Shown here: piece after piece, positions 1 to 8,881 of the stretch
How the letters are laid out: each line of letters begins with the position of its first letter
Numbering within the stretch: the first letter of the stretch is position 1
NCBI RefSeq assembly: GCF_001620265.1
Contig: NZ_CP012661.1
Span: forward strand, 3,286,001-3,350,000
From: Frigidibacter mobilis
GTDB taxonomy: Bacteria > Pseudomonadota > Alphaproteobacteria > Rhodobacterales > Rhodobacteraceae
DNA: 64,000 nt
Direction of reading: 5' to 3'
Program-made: the position numbers and the translations under genes
The notes under the pieces: generated by a model
The model's input: only the letters and a program-made list of their open reading frames with translations
Told to the model about the DNA's origin: nothing
Databases searched by the model: none

Positions 1-14
1 GCCTCTGGGTGGAA

Positions 15-36
15 GCCGGCGCCTCGCGGCGCCGGC
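15..36 (-). other. perfect hairpin downstream of the TRAP binding-protein gene
   Basis: Positions 15-23 and 28-36 form a perfect 9-bp GC stem with a 4-nt loop, directly after the stop codon of the TRAP binding-protein gene on the minus strand. There is no T tract, so it is more likely an mRNA-stabilising or attenuating hairpin between the binding-protein gene and its permease genes, which would lie to the left of the window. That reading is inference. Confidence 0.4.
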
Positions 37-44
37 GTCAAATG

Positions 45-1025
45 TCATTTGAAGTTGACGATGGAATTGACGAAATCCTCGCCATAGGTCTTGTAGTAAC
101 CGTCATAGGCGGACTGGATCGAGGCTTGGAATTCGGCCTTTTCCTCGGGCGACAGGGCGTTGACTTCCATCCCGCGCTCTTTCAGCGTTTCCACCCCGCT
201 GGCCTCGACATTGTCGACATAGCCGCGCATCGCGGTAGCGGCCTCGGTCGCGGCCTTCTCGAACGCGGCCTTCTGCGTGTCGTCCAGCCCCTCCCAGAAC
301 GGCTTGGACACCAGCAACATCGCCGGCGAATAGACGTGGCCCGACAGCGTCAGGTATTTCTGCACCTCGTTCAGCTTGGCCGAGACGATCACCGAGAGCG
401 GGTTTTCCTGCCCGTCGATCACGCCCTGCTGCAGCGACGAGATCACCTCGGGCCAGGCCATCGGCGTGGGTGCGGCGCCCATCGCATTGAAGGCGGCAAG
501 GTGGACCGGGTTTTCCATCGTGCGGATCTTCAGCCCGGCAACGTCTGCGGGGGTCTTGATCGGATTGCGGTTGTTGGTGATGTGGCGGAAGCCCTGCTCG
601 CCCCAGGCAAGGCCGACGAGGCCCACATCATCGAACTTGGCAAGGATGTCCTGGCCGATGGGGCCGTCCAGCACGGCCCGGGCATGGGCCAGGTCGCGGA
701 ACAGGAACGGCACGTCGAACACGCCGGTTTCCGACACGAAGTTCGCCAGCGTGCCCGAGGACACGATGGTCGCCTCGATGGTGCCAAGCTGCAAACCTTC
801 GATCACGTCACGCTCGCCGCCCAGGCCCGACGACGGGAAATGGGTGAAGGTGAACTGGTCGCCGGTTTCTGCGGTCACCACCTCTTCGAACTTCTGCGCG
901 GCCACGCCGTAATGGCTGTCGGGCGCCAGCGCATAGCCGATCTTGACTTCGGTCTGCGCAGCGGCCGGAAGCCCGAGCGCAACAAGGGCACCGGTCGCAG
1001 CCAGTGCACGGAAACAGAATTTCAT
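45..1025 (-). CDS. dctP: TRAP transporter solute-binding protein, DctP family
   Basis: Periplasmic receptor of a tripartite ATP-independent transporter, which delivers an organic acid to a DctQM membrane pair. The product is 326 aa and starts with a Sec signal (MKFCFRALAATGALVALG, cleavage near AAA-QT). The family signature runs through the middle: VFDVPFLFRD, the carboxylate-binding arginine region GLKIRTMENP (about residues 170-180) and QQGVIDGQENP. The start at 1025 is chosen because the signal peptide begins there and a purine-rich site precedes it; the longer frame lacks a signal. The permease genes are not in view and presumably lie off the left edge. Oxidoreductase genes follow upstream on the same strand, so the substrate is probably a hydroxy acid or aldehyde-derived acid, but this cannot be read from the sequence. 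Confidence 0.9.
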   Translation of the reverse strand: MKFCFRALAATGALVALGLPAAAQTEVKIGYALAPDSHYGVAAQKFEEVVTAETGDQFTFTHFPSSGLGGERDVIEGLQLGTIEATIVSSGTLANFVSETGVFDVPFLFRDLAHARAVLDGPIGQDILAKFDDVGLVGLAWGEQGFRHITNNRNPIKTPADVAGLKIRTMENPVHLAAFNAMGAAPTPMAWPEVISSLQQGVIDGQENPLSVIVSAKLNEVQKYLTLSGHVYSPAMLLVSKPFWEGLDDTQKAAFEKAATEAATAMRGYVDNVEASGVETLKERGMEVNALSPEEKAEFQASIQSAYDGYYKTYGEDFVNSIVNFK

Positions 1026-1113
1026 GGTAGTCCTCCCCTTTGGTCTTAACTTGCTACAGAAGCCCCATTTGCGTTGCAACCCGTTCCCGGCCTGCCGCAA
1101 GGGGCATCTCGCC

Positions 1114-1989
1114 TCAGCTCGGCTTTCTGAACAGCGTGACCAGCTCCGGCACATAGGCCTGGGCATGGCCGCCCGCCACCGCGGCCCCAAGCGCCGCCGA
1201 AACGCTATCGGCGATGGTCTGTTGCCCGCCTGCCGCGGCGGCCATCGCCCGGTAATAGTCGATATCCTTCTGGGCATTGCCCACGAAGAAGGGCAGCCCC
1301 TCGCGGTCGCCCGCCACGATGTAGGGGGCCAGCCGGTCCAGCGCCGCGCTGGCGCCGCCGCCGCCTGCCAGCACATCGACGAAGATCTGCGGATCCACAC
1401 CCGCATCCGCCGCCTGCGCGGCCGCTTCGGCCAGCAGCGACATGAAGCCGATGGAGACATAGTTGTGCAGCAGCTTCAGCCGGTGGCCATGCCCGAGCGG
1501 GCCGACATGCTGGACAGAGGCGGTGAAGGCGGCCAGCAGCGGGCGGACCCTCTCCAGCACGCCGGCCTCACCGCCCACCAGCAGGTTCAGCGTGCCCTCG
1601 TGGGCGTGCTTCGCGGTGCGCGTCATCGGCGCATCCAGATAGGCCCCGCCGGCGGTTGCGATGATCGCGCCCATGCGCAGCGTCGAGTCCGGCAGCGCGG
1701 TCGAGCAGTCGACAATCACCGTACCCGGCTGCAACGCTGATGCCAGCCCCCCCTCGCCAGCCACGATGGCCTCCACCTGGGGCGAGCCGGTGACGCAGAG
1801 GATCACCACGTCGGACGCGGCCGCAACCTCGGCCACAGTGCCCGCCGGGCGAGCGCCAAGGCCGGTGATCTCCTCCACCGGCTGGTTGCCGGGGTGGTCA
1901 AGGAAGGTCAGCTCGAATCCACCCCGGAGCAGCACATTGCGGGCAATCCCGTGGCCCATGAGGCCAACGCCGATAAGTCCGACACGCAT
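1114..1989 (-). CDS. NAD(P)-dependent beta-hydroxyacid dehydrogenase (3-hydroxyisobutyrate dehydrogenase / tartronate semialdehyde reductase family)
   Basis: A 291-aa Rossmann-fold oxidoreductase acting on beta-hydroxy acids. The N-terminal dinucleotide motif is VGLIGVGLMGHGIARN, the substrate-binding segment is DAPMTRTAKHAHEGTLN (a variant of the DAPVSGG motif), and the catalytic lysine lies in KLLHNYVS. The ATG at 1989 is preferred over the longer frame because a GGGAGA site precedes it and the nucleotide motif follows at once. It lies 88 bp upstream of the TRAP gene and close to an aldehyde dehydrogenase gene, which suggests one catabolic unit. The substrate is not determinable: the atypical TRT in place of SGG argues against a classical 3-hydroxyisobutyrate enzyme. 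Confidence 0.82.
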   Translation of the reverse strand: MRVGLIGVGLMGHGIARNVLLRGGFELTFLDHPGNQPVEEITGLGARPAGTVAEVAAASDVVILCVTGSPQVEAIVAGEGGLASALQPGTVIVDCSTALPDSTLRMGAIIATAGGAYLDAPMTRTAKHAHEGTLNLLVGGEAGVLERVRPLLAAFTASVQHVGPLGHGHRLKLLHNYVSIGFMSLLAEAAAQAADAGVDPQIFVDVLAGGGGASAALDRLAPYIVAGDREGLPFFVGNAQKDIDYYRAMAAAAGGQQTIADSVSAALGAAVAGGHAQAYVPELVTLFRKPS

Positions 1990-2030
1990 GGTTCTCTCCC
2001 TGAAGTTATCCGTCGCCCGCACGCGCGGCG

Positions 2031-3518
2031 TCAGTCCGCGTTGATCCAGATCGCCTTGGTGTCGAGGTATTCGTCCAGATGCTCGGTCCCGCCCTCGCGG
2101 CCATAGCCCGACATCTTGACCCCTCCAAAGGGTACCGCCGGGTCGATGGCGTGGTACATGTTCACCCAGACCGACCCCGCCTTGATCCGGTGCGCCAGCT
2201 TGTGCGCCGTGCCCAGATGGGTCGAGAACACGCCGGCCGCGAGGCCGTAGGGCGTGGCATTCGCCCGCTCCACCACCTCGTCCAGCGTATCGAAGGGCAG
2301 CGCCGAAATGACCGGGCCGAAGATTTCCTCGCGGGCGATGGTCATGTCATCGGTCACGCCGCCGAAGACCGTGGGCTGGATGAAATTCCCGCCCTCGAAC
2401 GCGGTGCCTTCGACACGGCTGCCGCCCGTCAGCACCTCGGCGCCTTCGTTCGGCCCGGCGGCAAGGTAGCCCGCGATCCGGTCGGCCTGACGGGCCGAGA
2501 TGATCGGGCCGACATCGGTGCCCTCGTCGATCCCGTGGCCGATCCGCAGCCTGGCCGCGAAATCCGCCACGCGCCGTACGAATTCGTCATGGATCTCGCG
2601 CGCCACGAACAGCCGCGAGCCGGCGATGCAGATCTGGCCGGAATTGGCGAAGACCGCCATCGCCGCCACCGGCACAGCCTTGTCGATATCGGCGTCGCGG
2701 CAAACGATCACCGGCGACTTGCCCCCCAGTTCCAGCGAGACGCGCTTGAGGTTGCCGGTCGCCGCGCGGGCGATGGCCTGCCCGGTCGCGGTGGAGCCGG
2801 TGAACACGATCTTGTCGACGCCCGGATGCGCGGCCAGCGCCGCCCCTGCCTCGGCCCCCAGCCCGGTCACGATGTTCAGCACACCATCCGGCAGCCCGGC
2901 CTCCTGCATGATCCGCGCGATCATCAGCACGGTCAGCGAGGCCTCTTCCGACGGCTTCAGCACCACCGTGCAGCCCGTCGCCAGTGCCGGCGCGATCTTC
3001 CAGACCGACCCGGCAATGGGCGCGTTCCACGGGATGATGGCGCCGACCACGCCCACCGGCTCACGCACGGTCTGCGAGTAGATCTCGCCGGGGAAGGAGT
3101 TCGGGATCGTCTGGCCATGAATGGCCACCGCCTGCCCGGCATAGAAGCGCAGCATTCCCAGCACGCGGCGGCTGTTGGCCAGCGTCCGCTGGATCGGCAT
3201 CCCCATGTCGAGCGTGTCGGACAGGCAGAGCCGCTCCCACGCCGCCTCGAACCCGTCGGCGATGCGCAGCAGCAGCGCCTGCCGCTCGAACGGGGTGAAC
3301 CTGGACCAAGGCCCCTCGAACGCCTTTCGGGCAGCCGCGACGGCCGCGTCGATATCGGCCGCGCCGCCTTGCGGCACGGTCGCCAGCAGCGACCCATCGG
3401 CGGGGTTGCGGGCGTCCATCACCTTGCCGGACCGGGCCTCGCACCATGCGCCGCCAATGAACATAAGGCGGGGGCCGCCGTCATACAGCTCTGCCGCCAG
3501 GGCTTTCCAGTCTGTCAT
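2031..3518 (-). CDS. NAD(P)-dependent aldehyde dehydrogenase
   Basis: A 495-aa aldehyde dehydrogenase of full family length that oxidises an aldehyde to an acid. Visible motifs are the oxyanion/NAD segment IIPWNAPI, the coenzyme-loop FTGSTATGQ, the general-base glutamate in SLELGGKSP and the catalytic cysteine in NSGQICIAG (near residue 300), followed by EEIFGPV. The ATG at 3518 has a GGAGGAG ribosome site. It is followed after 41 bp by the hydroxyacid dehydrogenase gene. The family resembles betaine-, phenylacetaldehyde- and gamma-aminobutyraldehyde-type enzymes, and the exact substrate cannot be assigned. Together with the GMC dehydrogenase it could form an alcohol to aldehyde to acid route. 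Confidence 0.9.
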   Translation of the reverse strand: MTDWKALAAELYDGGPRLMFIGGAWCEARSGKVMDARNPADGSLLATVPQGGAADIDAAVAAARKAFEGPWSRFTPFERQALLLRIADGFEAAWERLCLSDTLDMGMPIQRTLANSRRVLGMLRFYAGQAVAIHGQTIPNSFPGEIYSQTVREPVGVVGAIIPWNAPIAGSVWKIAPALATGCTVVLKPSEEASLTVLMIARIMQEAGLPDGVLNIVTGLGAEAGAALAAHPGVDKIVFTGSTATGQAIARAATGNLKRVSLELGGKSPVIVCRDADIDKAVPVAAMAVFANSGQICIAGSRLFVAREIHDEFVRRVADFAARLRIGHGIDEGTDVGPIISARQADRIAGYLAAGPNEGAEVLTGGSRVEGTAFEGGNFIQPTVFGGVTDDMTIAREEIFGPVISALPFDTLDEVVERANATPYGLAAGVFSTHLGTAHKLAHRIKAGSVWVNMYHAIDPAVPFGGVKMSGYGREGGTEHLDEYLDTKAIWINAD

Positions 3519-3627
3519 CTCGTCTCCTCCGGCTCGGGGCGCGGGTCTGGCCGCAGTCTGGCTGCAGCCTGGCCCCGCGGATACCTAAGCCAGTCGGCGG
3601 GGGCCCCGCAACCTCTCGCGGCCACTC

Positions 3628-5212
3628 TCAGCCCGCCTCCACCCCCAGGATCATGTCGGCCACGTTCTCGGCAATCATCATCGTCGGGGCATTGGTGTTG
3701 CCTGCGATGATGGCCGGCATGATCGAGGCATCGACCACCCGCAGCCCCTCTGCGCCGCGCACCCGTGCCTGCGGATCAACGACCGATGCGGCGTCCGCCC
3801 CCATCCGGCAGGTGCCGACCGGGTGATAGATGGTCTCGGCCCGGGCGCGGATGTCGGCGATCAGCTCGGCATCCGAGTTCACGCCCGGCCCCGGCAGCAC
3901 CTCGGCCCTGATCCGGCTGGCCAGCGCCGGCGCTGCCATGACCTGCCGGGCGATCTTCAGCCCGTTCAGCAGCACCCCGATATCGTCCGGGTGGCCCAGA
4001 TAATTTGCCTCGATCCGTGGCGCAGCGGCGGGGTCGGCACTGGCCAGCCCGATGCGGCCACGGCTTTGCGGCAGCAGGTCGCAGACATGCAGCGTGATGC
4101 CATAGCCCCACGAGATCTGCCGCCCGTGGTCGCGCAGATAGGCAGGCAAGAAATGGAACTGCAGGTTGGGCCGGTCCCGCCCGACATCCGAGCGCACGAA
4201 CCCGCCCGCCTCGGCGACGTTCGAGGTCAGCTCGCCCATGCCCCTGGTGGCAAAGCGCCAGGCGGCCCGCAGGCCGCGCGGCAGGAAGCTGGGGCAAGCC
4301 CGATCGGTTCGCGGCCCCTGGTGCAGGACATCACCGTGATATCCAGATGGTCGGCCAGGTTCTCCCCGACCTCGGGCGCGTCATGCAGCAGCGCGATGCC
4401 GTGGCGCGCCAATTCCGCCGCCGGGCCGATCCCCGACCGCATCAGCAGGTGCGGCGACATCACAGCTCCCGCCGCCAGGATCACCTCGCCGCCCTCGTTC
4501 AGCAGCAGATCGCGCCCCGCAGCCGCACGCCCGTGGCGCGGCGGCCCTGGAACAGCACCCGCTCCACCTGCGCGCCGGTCTCGACCGTCAGGTTCGGCCG
4601 GTGCAGGATTGGTGCCAGAAAGGCCCGCGCCGCGCTGAAGCGCCGGCCATTGCGCTGCGTGACCTGATAGAGGCCGACGCCCTCCTGGCTTGCACCGTTG
4701 AAATCGCGGTTCTCTGGTAAGTGGCATTCCACGCCCGCCTGCACGAAGGCGCGGCTCATCGGGTTCACTTCGCGCAGGTCGCTGACGGTCAGCGGGCCGG
4801 CCGTGCCGTGATGCGCATCCGAAAGCGCGGTGTTCCCCTCCATCCGAAGAAACAGCGCGCGGGCCCTGTCCCAGCCCCAATGCGGCCCCGCGGCGGCAGC
4901 CCAGCCTTCGTAATCCGCAGGGTGGCCGCGCATGTAAATCATCGCGTTGATCGAGCTGGACCCGCCCAGAACCTTGCCGCGGGGCCAATACAGGCGCCGC
5001 CCGTTCAGCCCCGGTTCGGGCGCAGTGTCAAAGGCCCAGTTGATGGTCTTGTTGCGCGCAAGCGCCGCCAGCCCCAGGGGTATGTGGATCAGCGGGTTGC
5101 GGTCGCGCCCGCCCGCCTCGATCAGGCAGACGCGGGTCCCCGGATCGGCCGACAGGCGATTGGCAAGCACACATCCGGCCGAGCCGGCCCCAACGATGAT
5201 ATAGTCGAACAT
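3628..5212 (-). pseudogene. GMC-family FAD-dependent dehydrogenase (choline dehydrogenase-like), two frameshifts as written
   Basis: A flavoprotein alcohol dehydrogenase of the glucose-methanol-choline family. The first segment (5212 down to about 4516) has the FAD motif [17 protein letters not shown] and the GMC signature [15 protein letters not shown]. The second segment (to about 4292) carries [18 protein letters not shown]. The third (to 3628) carries the catalytic region [18 protein letters not shown] and the end [21 protein letters not shown]. Together they make a full-length protein of about 530 aa. The two breaks, at the CCCC run 4515-4518 and the GGGG run 4291-4294, are each repaired by adding one base. 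No residue is lost at either join, so this may be an intact gene with sequencing errors rather than a real pseudogene. It belongs with the flanking aldehyde dehydrogenases. Confidence 0.85.
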
Positions 5213-5216
5213 TCCC

Positions 5217-6629
5217 CTACCCCAGCAGACGCTTCACAAGGCCGATCAGGCGCTTCACCCGCGCGGTGTAGGGCGGGAAGATCAGCGGCAACGCCGAGCC
5301 GCGATTGGTCAGGATCGCGCGCTCATGGCTGAAGGCGCGGAAGCCGTATTCGCCATGCGCCGCGCCGATGCCCGAGTGATTGACGCCGCCGAAGGGCAGC
5401 CCGGTATGGGTGAACTGCGCCACGGTCAGGTTGACGCCGACGCTGCCCGAACTGGTGGCGGCGATGATCTGCGCCGTGCCGGCACGGTCCTTGTCGAACA
5501 CATACAGCGCCAGCGGCTTGGGCCCCGCATTGATCCGGGCGATCACCTCGCCGATGTCGTCATAGGGGATGACGGGCAGGATCGGCCCGAATATCTCCTC
5601 CGACGAGATCCGCATCTCGGGCGTCAACGCCTCGATCAGCGTGGGGGCCATGCGGCGGCCCTGCGCCTCGCCGCCGAGGGTCAATTGCGCCCCCTTGGCC
5701 AGCGCGTCGCCCAGCAGGCCCGACAGCCGTTCGGCGTGGCGGTCATTCACGATCTGCGCCAGATGCGGGCTGGAGGCCGCCTCGCCGTAGGACTTGCCGA
5801 TCCGCGCGCGCAATGCGGCGAGGAAGGCATCCTTGACAGCACGATGGACGAAGACGTGGTCAGGCGCGATGCAGGTCTGCCCGGCATTGGCGAACTTGCC
5901 GAAGCTGATCCATCTGGCCGCCTGCGCTAGGTCGGCATCCGGCCCGACGATGGTGGGCGACTTGCCCCCCAGCTCCAGCGTGACCGAGGCAAGGGTCTTC
6001 GCCGCGGCGGCCATCACGACCTTGCCCACGGCCGGGCTTCCGGTGAAGAAGATGTGGTCGAAGGGCAGCGCCAGCAGCGCCTCGGATACCTCCACCCCGC
6101 CTTCGACGACCGTCACGAGATCGGGTGCGAAGGCCTCGCCAATCAGCCCCGCGATCAGCGCAGAGGTGGCCGGCGTCATCTCTGACGGTTTCAGGATCGC
6201 ACTGTTGCCCGCGGCGAGGGCCGAGACCAGCGGACCGAGGCACAGGCTGAAAGGATAGTTCCACGGCGCGATGATGAGGCAGACCCCCCGCGCCTCGGGC
6301 CGGATGCGGGCCGAGGTGCCAAGGGTGGCAAGCGTCGGCCATGCCCGGCGCGGGCGCATCCAGCGTCGCAGGTTGCGCCGGGCGTGGCGTAGCTCCTGCA
6401 TCACCGGCAGTATCTCGGTCAGGATCACCTCGGCTTCGGGCTTGCCGAAATCCGCAGCCAGTGCGGCGACGAGCGCCGTTTCATGGCGCCGGATCGCCTC
6501 GGCCAGCCGGTCCAGCGCCATACGCCGTTCTATCAACCCGAAGCCCGTCCTCCGCGCCGGGGCGCCGACGGCCTGAGCCACGAAGGCTGTCTCGGCCCTC
6601 TGCGATATGGACTCCGGCCTGTCGATCAT
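5217..6629 (-). CDS. coniferyl-aldehyde-type aldehyde dehydrogenase
   Basis: A 470-aa aldehyde dehydrogenase of the short CALDH/fatty-aldehyde type. It has [21 protein letters not shown], the general-base motif [13 protein letters not shown], the catalytic cysteine in [10 protein letters not shown], and EEIFGPILP. The basic-hydrophobic C-terminus ([14 protein letters not shown]) is typical of membrane-associated members. The ATG at 6629 was chosen because it follows a GGGGGG-type site and gives the usual family length. The frame stays open upstream to 6899, but that extension is arginine-rich, has no homology and looks like read-through of non-coding DNA. The gene ends 4 bp before the start of the GMC dehydrogenase, so the two are surely co-transcribed. 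Confidence 0.88.
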   Translation of the reverse strand: MIDRPESISQRAETAFVAQAVGAPARRTGFGLIERRMALDRLAEAIRRHETALVAALAADFGKPEAEVILTEILPVMQELRHARRNLRRWMRPRRAWPTLATLGTSARIRPEARGVCLIIAPWNYPFSLCLGPLVSALAAGNSAILKPSEMTPATSALIAGLIGEAFAPDLVTVVEGGVEVSEALLALPFDHIFFTGSPAVGKVVMAAAAKTLASVTLELGGKSPTIVGPDADLAQAARWISFGKFANAGQTCIAPDHVFVHRAVKDAFLAALRARIGKSYGEAASSPHLAQIVNDRHAERLSGLLGDALAKGAQLTLGGEAQGRRMAPTLIEALTPEMRISSEEIFGPILPVIPYDDIGEVIARINAGPKPLALYVFDKDRAGTAQIIAATSSGSVGVNLTVAQFTHTGLPFGGVNHSGIGAAHGEYGFRAFSHERAILTNRGSALPLIFPPYTARVKRLIGLVKRLLG

Positions 6630-7252
6630 CGTGCTGCCCCCCGGCCAGCGTTTCATCACTGCATCAGAATCGCCCGCGCCCACGATCATCCTGCCCTCGC
6701 AACGGGCGACAGCACAATCGCCCAGACGAGAGGTAAAGCACCACGCAGGGTGTTCAAAGCAGACGGCAAAAAGTCGCGTGCCATTCCGGCGCTGAAAGGG
6801 GCGTCCAGATCTGCCGCAATCAACTGACCTCCTGGGCGCACATGAACGCCTCCGCGGAGCCAGAACCGTGGGGAGGTTGCGAGGAAGCCGAACCAGCAAG
6901 AGGGGGAAAGTTATGAATCACGGCCTGCGCGAATCTCGGATGCGGGCGGCATACAGTCTTGGGTATAATGCCACGTTTGCCACACAATCCTGCCAAGCAC
7001 CACTTAAGCAACTGGGGACTGCCGCCGCGCCACAACGCCCCGCGACAGCATCGATGAAGCTCCTCGGTTGCATCCTCGTCACAGCCATCGGCTATGTGGC
7101 GCTGTCCTTCGCAAACATTAACCTATGATTTGACGCAGCGCGACTTCTCGCCTATGACATGAAAGTGATTTGAACTCCTATGTTGCAAGTTTGTCGCGTG
7201 ACTGACCGAATCGATGGAGATTTCTTCTCCAATAAGGAGCGGATTTGTCATA
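6630..7252. other. intergenic region with no convincing gene
   Basis: About 620 bp between the aldehyde dehydrogenase start and the next reading frame. It should hold the promoter of the minus-strand catabolic block. On the plus strand a small frame of 71 codons starts at 6913 behind an AGGGGGAAAG site and ends in a hydrophobic stretch (MKLLGCILVTAIGYVAL, from 7054). An exact TATAAT lies at 6964-6969 without a good -35. Codon use is not clearly coding, so I do not call a gene. The DNA is less GC-rich than its surroundings, which fits an old insertion or junction. Confidence 0.4.
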
Positions 7253-7349
7253 ATGATAAATAGTTGGATTGCCGCCGCAATCGCAGCAGTATTTTTTGGA
7301 GTTTTTCTGGCGGTCGCCGCCCTGATGGTACCAGCTTGCGGACTTGGTC
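7253..7349 (+). pseudogene. 5' fragment of a membrane protein gene cut by the IS3-family element
   Basis: An ATG at 7253, preceded by AAGGAG at 7233-7238, opens a frame for about 32 residues that form one hydrophobic segment (IAAAIAAVFFGVFLAVAALM). The frame then runs into the left end of the IS3 element and stops at 7379-7381 inside it. I cannot tell whether this is the head of the gene whose tail follows the IS, or a separate gene. PpkA kinases normally begin with a kinase domain, not a membrane segment, so the second reading or an IS-associated deletion is more likely. Confidence 0.4.
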
Positions 7350-7408
7350 TGCCCCCTGAAAAGTGGTCCTCGCTGAAGTAGGCTTTTGAGCCAGAGGAGG
7401 ACGAAGGA

Positions 7409-7687
7409 ATGCCCCAGAAGAAGCACAAGCCGGAAGAGATTGTTTCGAAGCTCCGGCAGGTCGATGTGTTGGTATCGCAAGGCCGCTCGGTGGCGGAGGC
7501 GGTTCGCTCGATCGGCGTGACGCAGTTCACCTACTATCGGTGGCGGAAGGAGTTCGGCGGCCTGAAGACCGACCAGGTAAAACGCCTGAAGGAACTGGAG
7601 AAGGAGAACGAGCGGCTGCGGAAGGCCGTCTCCGATCTGACGCTCGAGAAGCTGATCCTTCGGGAGGCCGCCTCGGGAAACTTCTGA
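7409..7687 (+). CDS. IS3-family transposase OrfA
   Basis: A 92-aa helix-turn-helix protein that binds the IS ends. It starts MPQKKHKPEEIVSKLRQ and has the HTH region AVRSIGVTQFTYYRWRKEFGG. A leucine-zipper segment (LKELEKENERLRKAVSDL) ends at LILREAASGNF, the standard OrfA terminus of IS407-type elements. An AGGAGG-like site lies 5' to the ATG. The stop overlaps the orfB frame, as expected for programmed -1 frameshifting. Confidence 0.9.
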   Translation: MPQKKHKPEEIVSKLRQVDVLVSQGRSVAEAVRSIGVTQFTYYRWRKEFGGLKTDQVKRLKELEKENERLRKAVSDLTLEKLILREAASGNF

Positions 7688-8575
7688 GCCCCGCCCGCCG
7701 CCGCGCTTGCATCGACCACGTCAGGCTGAAGCTCGGCGTGTCCGAGCGGTTCGCCTGCCGCGTGTTGGGGCAGCACCGCTCGACCCAGCGCAAGGTGCCG
7801 CGAGGCCGGGCCGATGAAGACGCACTGACCGCGGACATCATCGCGCTCGCTTCAGAGTACGGCCGCTACGGCTACCGGCGGATCACCGCCCTGCTGCGGG
7901 AGGCCGGATGGGCGGTGAACGTCAAACGGGTCGAGCGGATTTGGCGGCGGGAGGGCTGAAAGTCCCGCAGAAACAGCCGAAGAGGGACGGCAATGGTTGA
8001 ACGACGGGTCTTGCATCCGCCTGCGGCCTGAGCGTCCAAACCACGTCTGGTCCTACGACTTCGTCGAAAGCCGGACCCATGATGGGAGAAAGTTCCGCAT
8101 GCTTAACCTGATTGACGAGTTCACTCGGGAGTGCCTGGCGATCCGCATCGATCGCAGATTGCGGTCAACGGATGTCATCGACGTCCTGTCCGACCTGTTC
8201 ATCCTGCGCGGCGTGCCTGACCATGTGAGGTCTGACAACGGTCCCGAGTTCGTGGCGAAGGCGGTCCGGGAGTGGATCGCCGCTGTCGGCGCCAGGACCG
8301 CCTTCATTGAACCGGGCAGCCCGTGGGAGAACGGCTATTGCGAGAGCTTCAACGCCAAACTCCGTGACGAGCTTTTGAACGGCGAAATCTTCTACAGCCT
8401 CGCCGAGGCGAAGATCGTCATCGAGAGCTGGCGACGGCACTACAACACCAGGCGCCCGCACTCATCACTGGGCTATCGACCCCCGGCGCCAGAGGCAGTG
8501 CAGTGGCCGGCTTCGCCACCCGGAACCGCTTCGCCGGCCACGCCCGTCGTAGCGCCAAGACCTATTATGCACTAA
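7678..8575 (+). pseudogene. IS3-family transposase OrfB (DDE integrase domain), two frameshifts as written
   Basis: The catalytic half of the transposase. It begins in the -1 frame relative to OrfA (LLSPARRRACIDHVRLKLG) with the HTH_21 region (SEYGRYGYRRITALLREAGW), then the rve core: first Asp in HVWSYDFVESRTHDG, second Asp in VRSDNGPEFVA, Glu in PGSPWENGYCESFN. It ends with HSSLGYRPPAPEA. Frame breaks at GGG runs 7953-7955 and 7984-7986 are both repaired by one added base, and all DDE residues are present. As written the element is dead; it may be intact in the organism. Confidence 0.85.
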
Positions 8576-8605
8576 GGTTGAGACCGGACCACCCAATCGG
8601 GGCAG

Positions 8606-8846
8606 GCCAATCTCTATTTTCCGATTGCGGGAGGTGATGCCGCACTTCTGGCAACCGAAACGCAGCGCCTTGTGACTTTTATACGCGACCGTGTGGCGGA
8701 GGCGCAGGGTGGTGAGGCCGAACTGTCGGACGAAGATGCCGGCGATGCGCTGACCGAGTTGGGCCGCGCGATCCGGCTACAGTATCTCGGGGCCGAGCGT
8801 GGCACATCAGCGCCGGACGTTTTCAACGGTTGGCTGTCGAGTGTCT
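8606..8846 (+). pseudogene. ppkA: PpkA-like Ser/Thr kinase, C-terminal region, first part (before IS66 copy 1)
   Basis: An open frame without its own start enters from the IS3 end (ANLYFPIAGGDAALLATETQ) and runs through QYLGAERG to DVFNGWLSS, where the first IS66 element is inserted. After removing IS66 and one 8-bp duplication it continues in frame into the segment at 11387-11838. In its C-terminal layout (DVF-GW, then LLTRNQL-like, MARDPN-like, DGLPYKS-like and a terminal LP) it resembles the PpkA kinases of type VI secretion. The kinase domain itself is absent from the window, so an IS-associated deletion probably removed it. The assignment is from remembered family features and gene context. 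Confidence 0.6.
8839..8846 (+). repeat. 8-bp target site duplication, left copy (IS66 copy 1)
   Basis: GAGTGTCT directly precedes the IS66 left end (GTAAGCG). It is identical to 11379-11386 beyond the right end. IS66-family transposition makes 8-bp duplications. Confidence 0.95.
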
Positions 8847-8881
8847 GTAAGCGCGACGACGTTGCCCTATGCGGCGAGGCT

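Larger units (their letters stand above)
7350..8604 (+). mobile_element. IS3-family insertion sequence (IS407-like)
   Basis: A 1255-bp element with imperfect terminal repeats: the left end begins TGCCCC and contains GTGGTCC at about position 17, and the reverse complement of the right end begins TGCCCC with GTGGTCC at nearly the same distance. It carries orfA and orfB in the usual overlapping -1 arrangement. The flanks read GGTC on the left and GGCC on the right, so there is no clean target duplication. That suggests either decay or recombination/deletion after insertion. It sits upstream of, or within, the lost front part of the PpkA-like gene. Confidence 0.85.

Noticed and set aside
2079..3710. 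543-codon open frame on the plus strand over the aldehyde dehydrogenase gene
   Set aside because: Mirror of the real gene with no recognisable protein features.
6913..7128. 71-codon small gene with a hydrophobic C-terminus
   Set aside because: A ribosome-site-like AGGGGG is present, but composition and lack of context make it too weak to call.
7350..8604. 4-bp target duplication for the IS3 element (GGTC/GGCC)
   Set aside because: Only three of four bases match, and excision does not join the flanking frames, so I do not claim a duplication.
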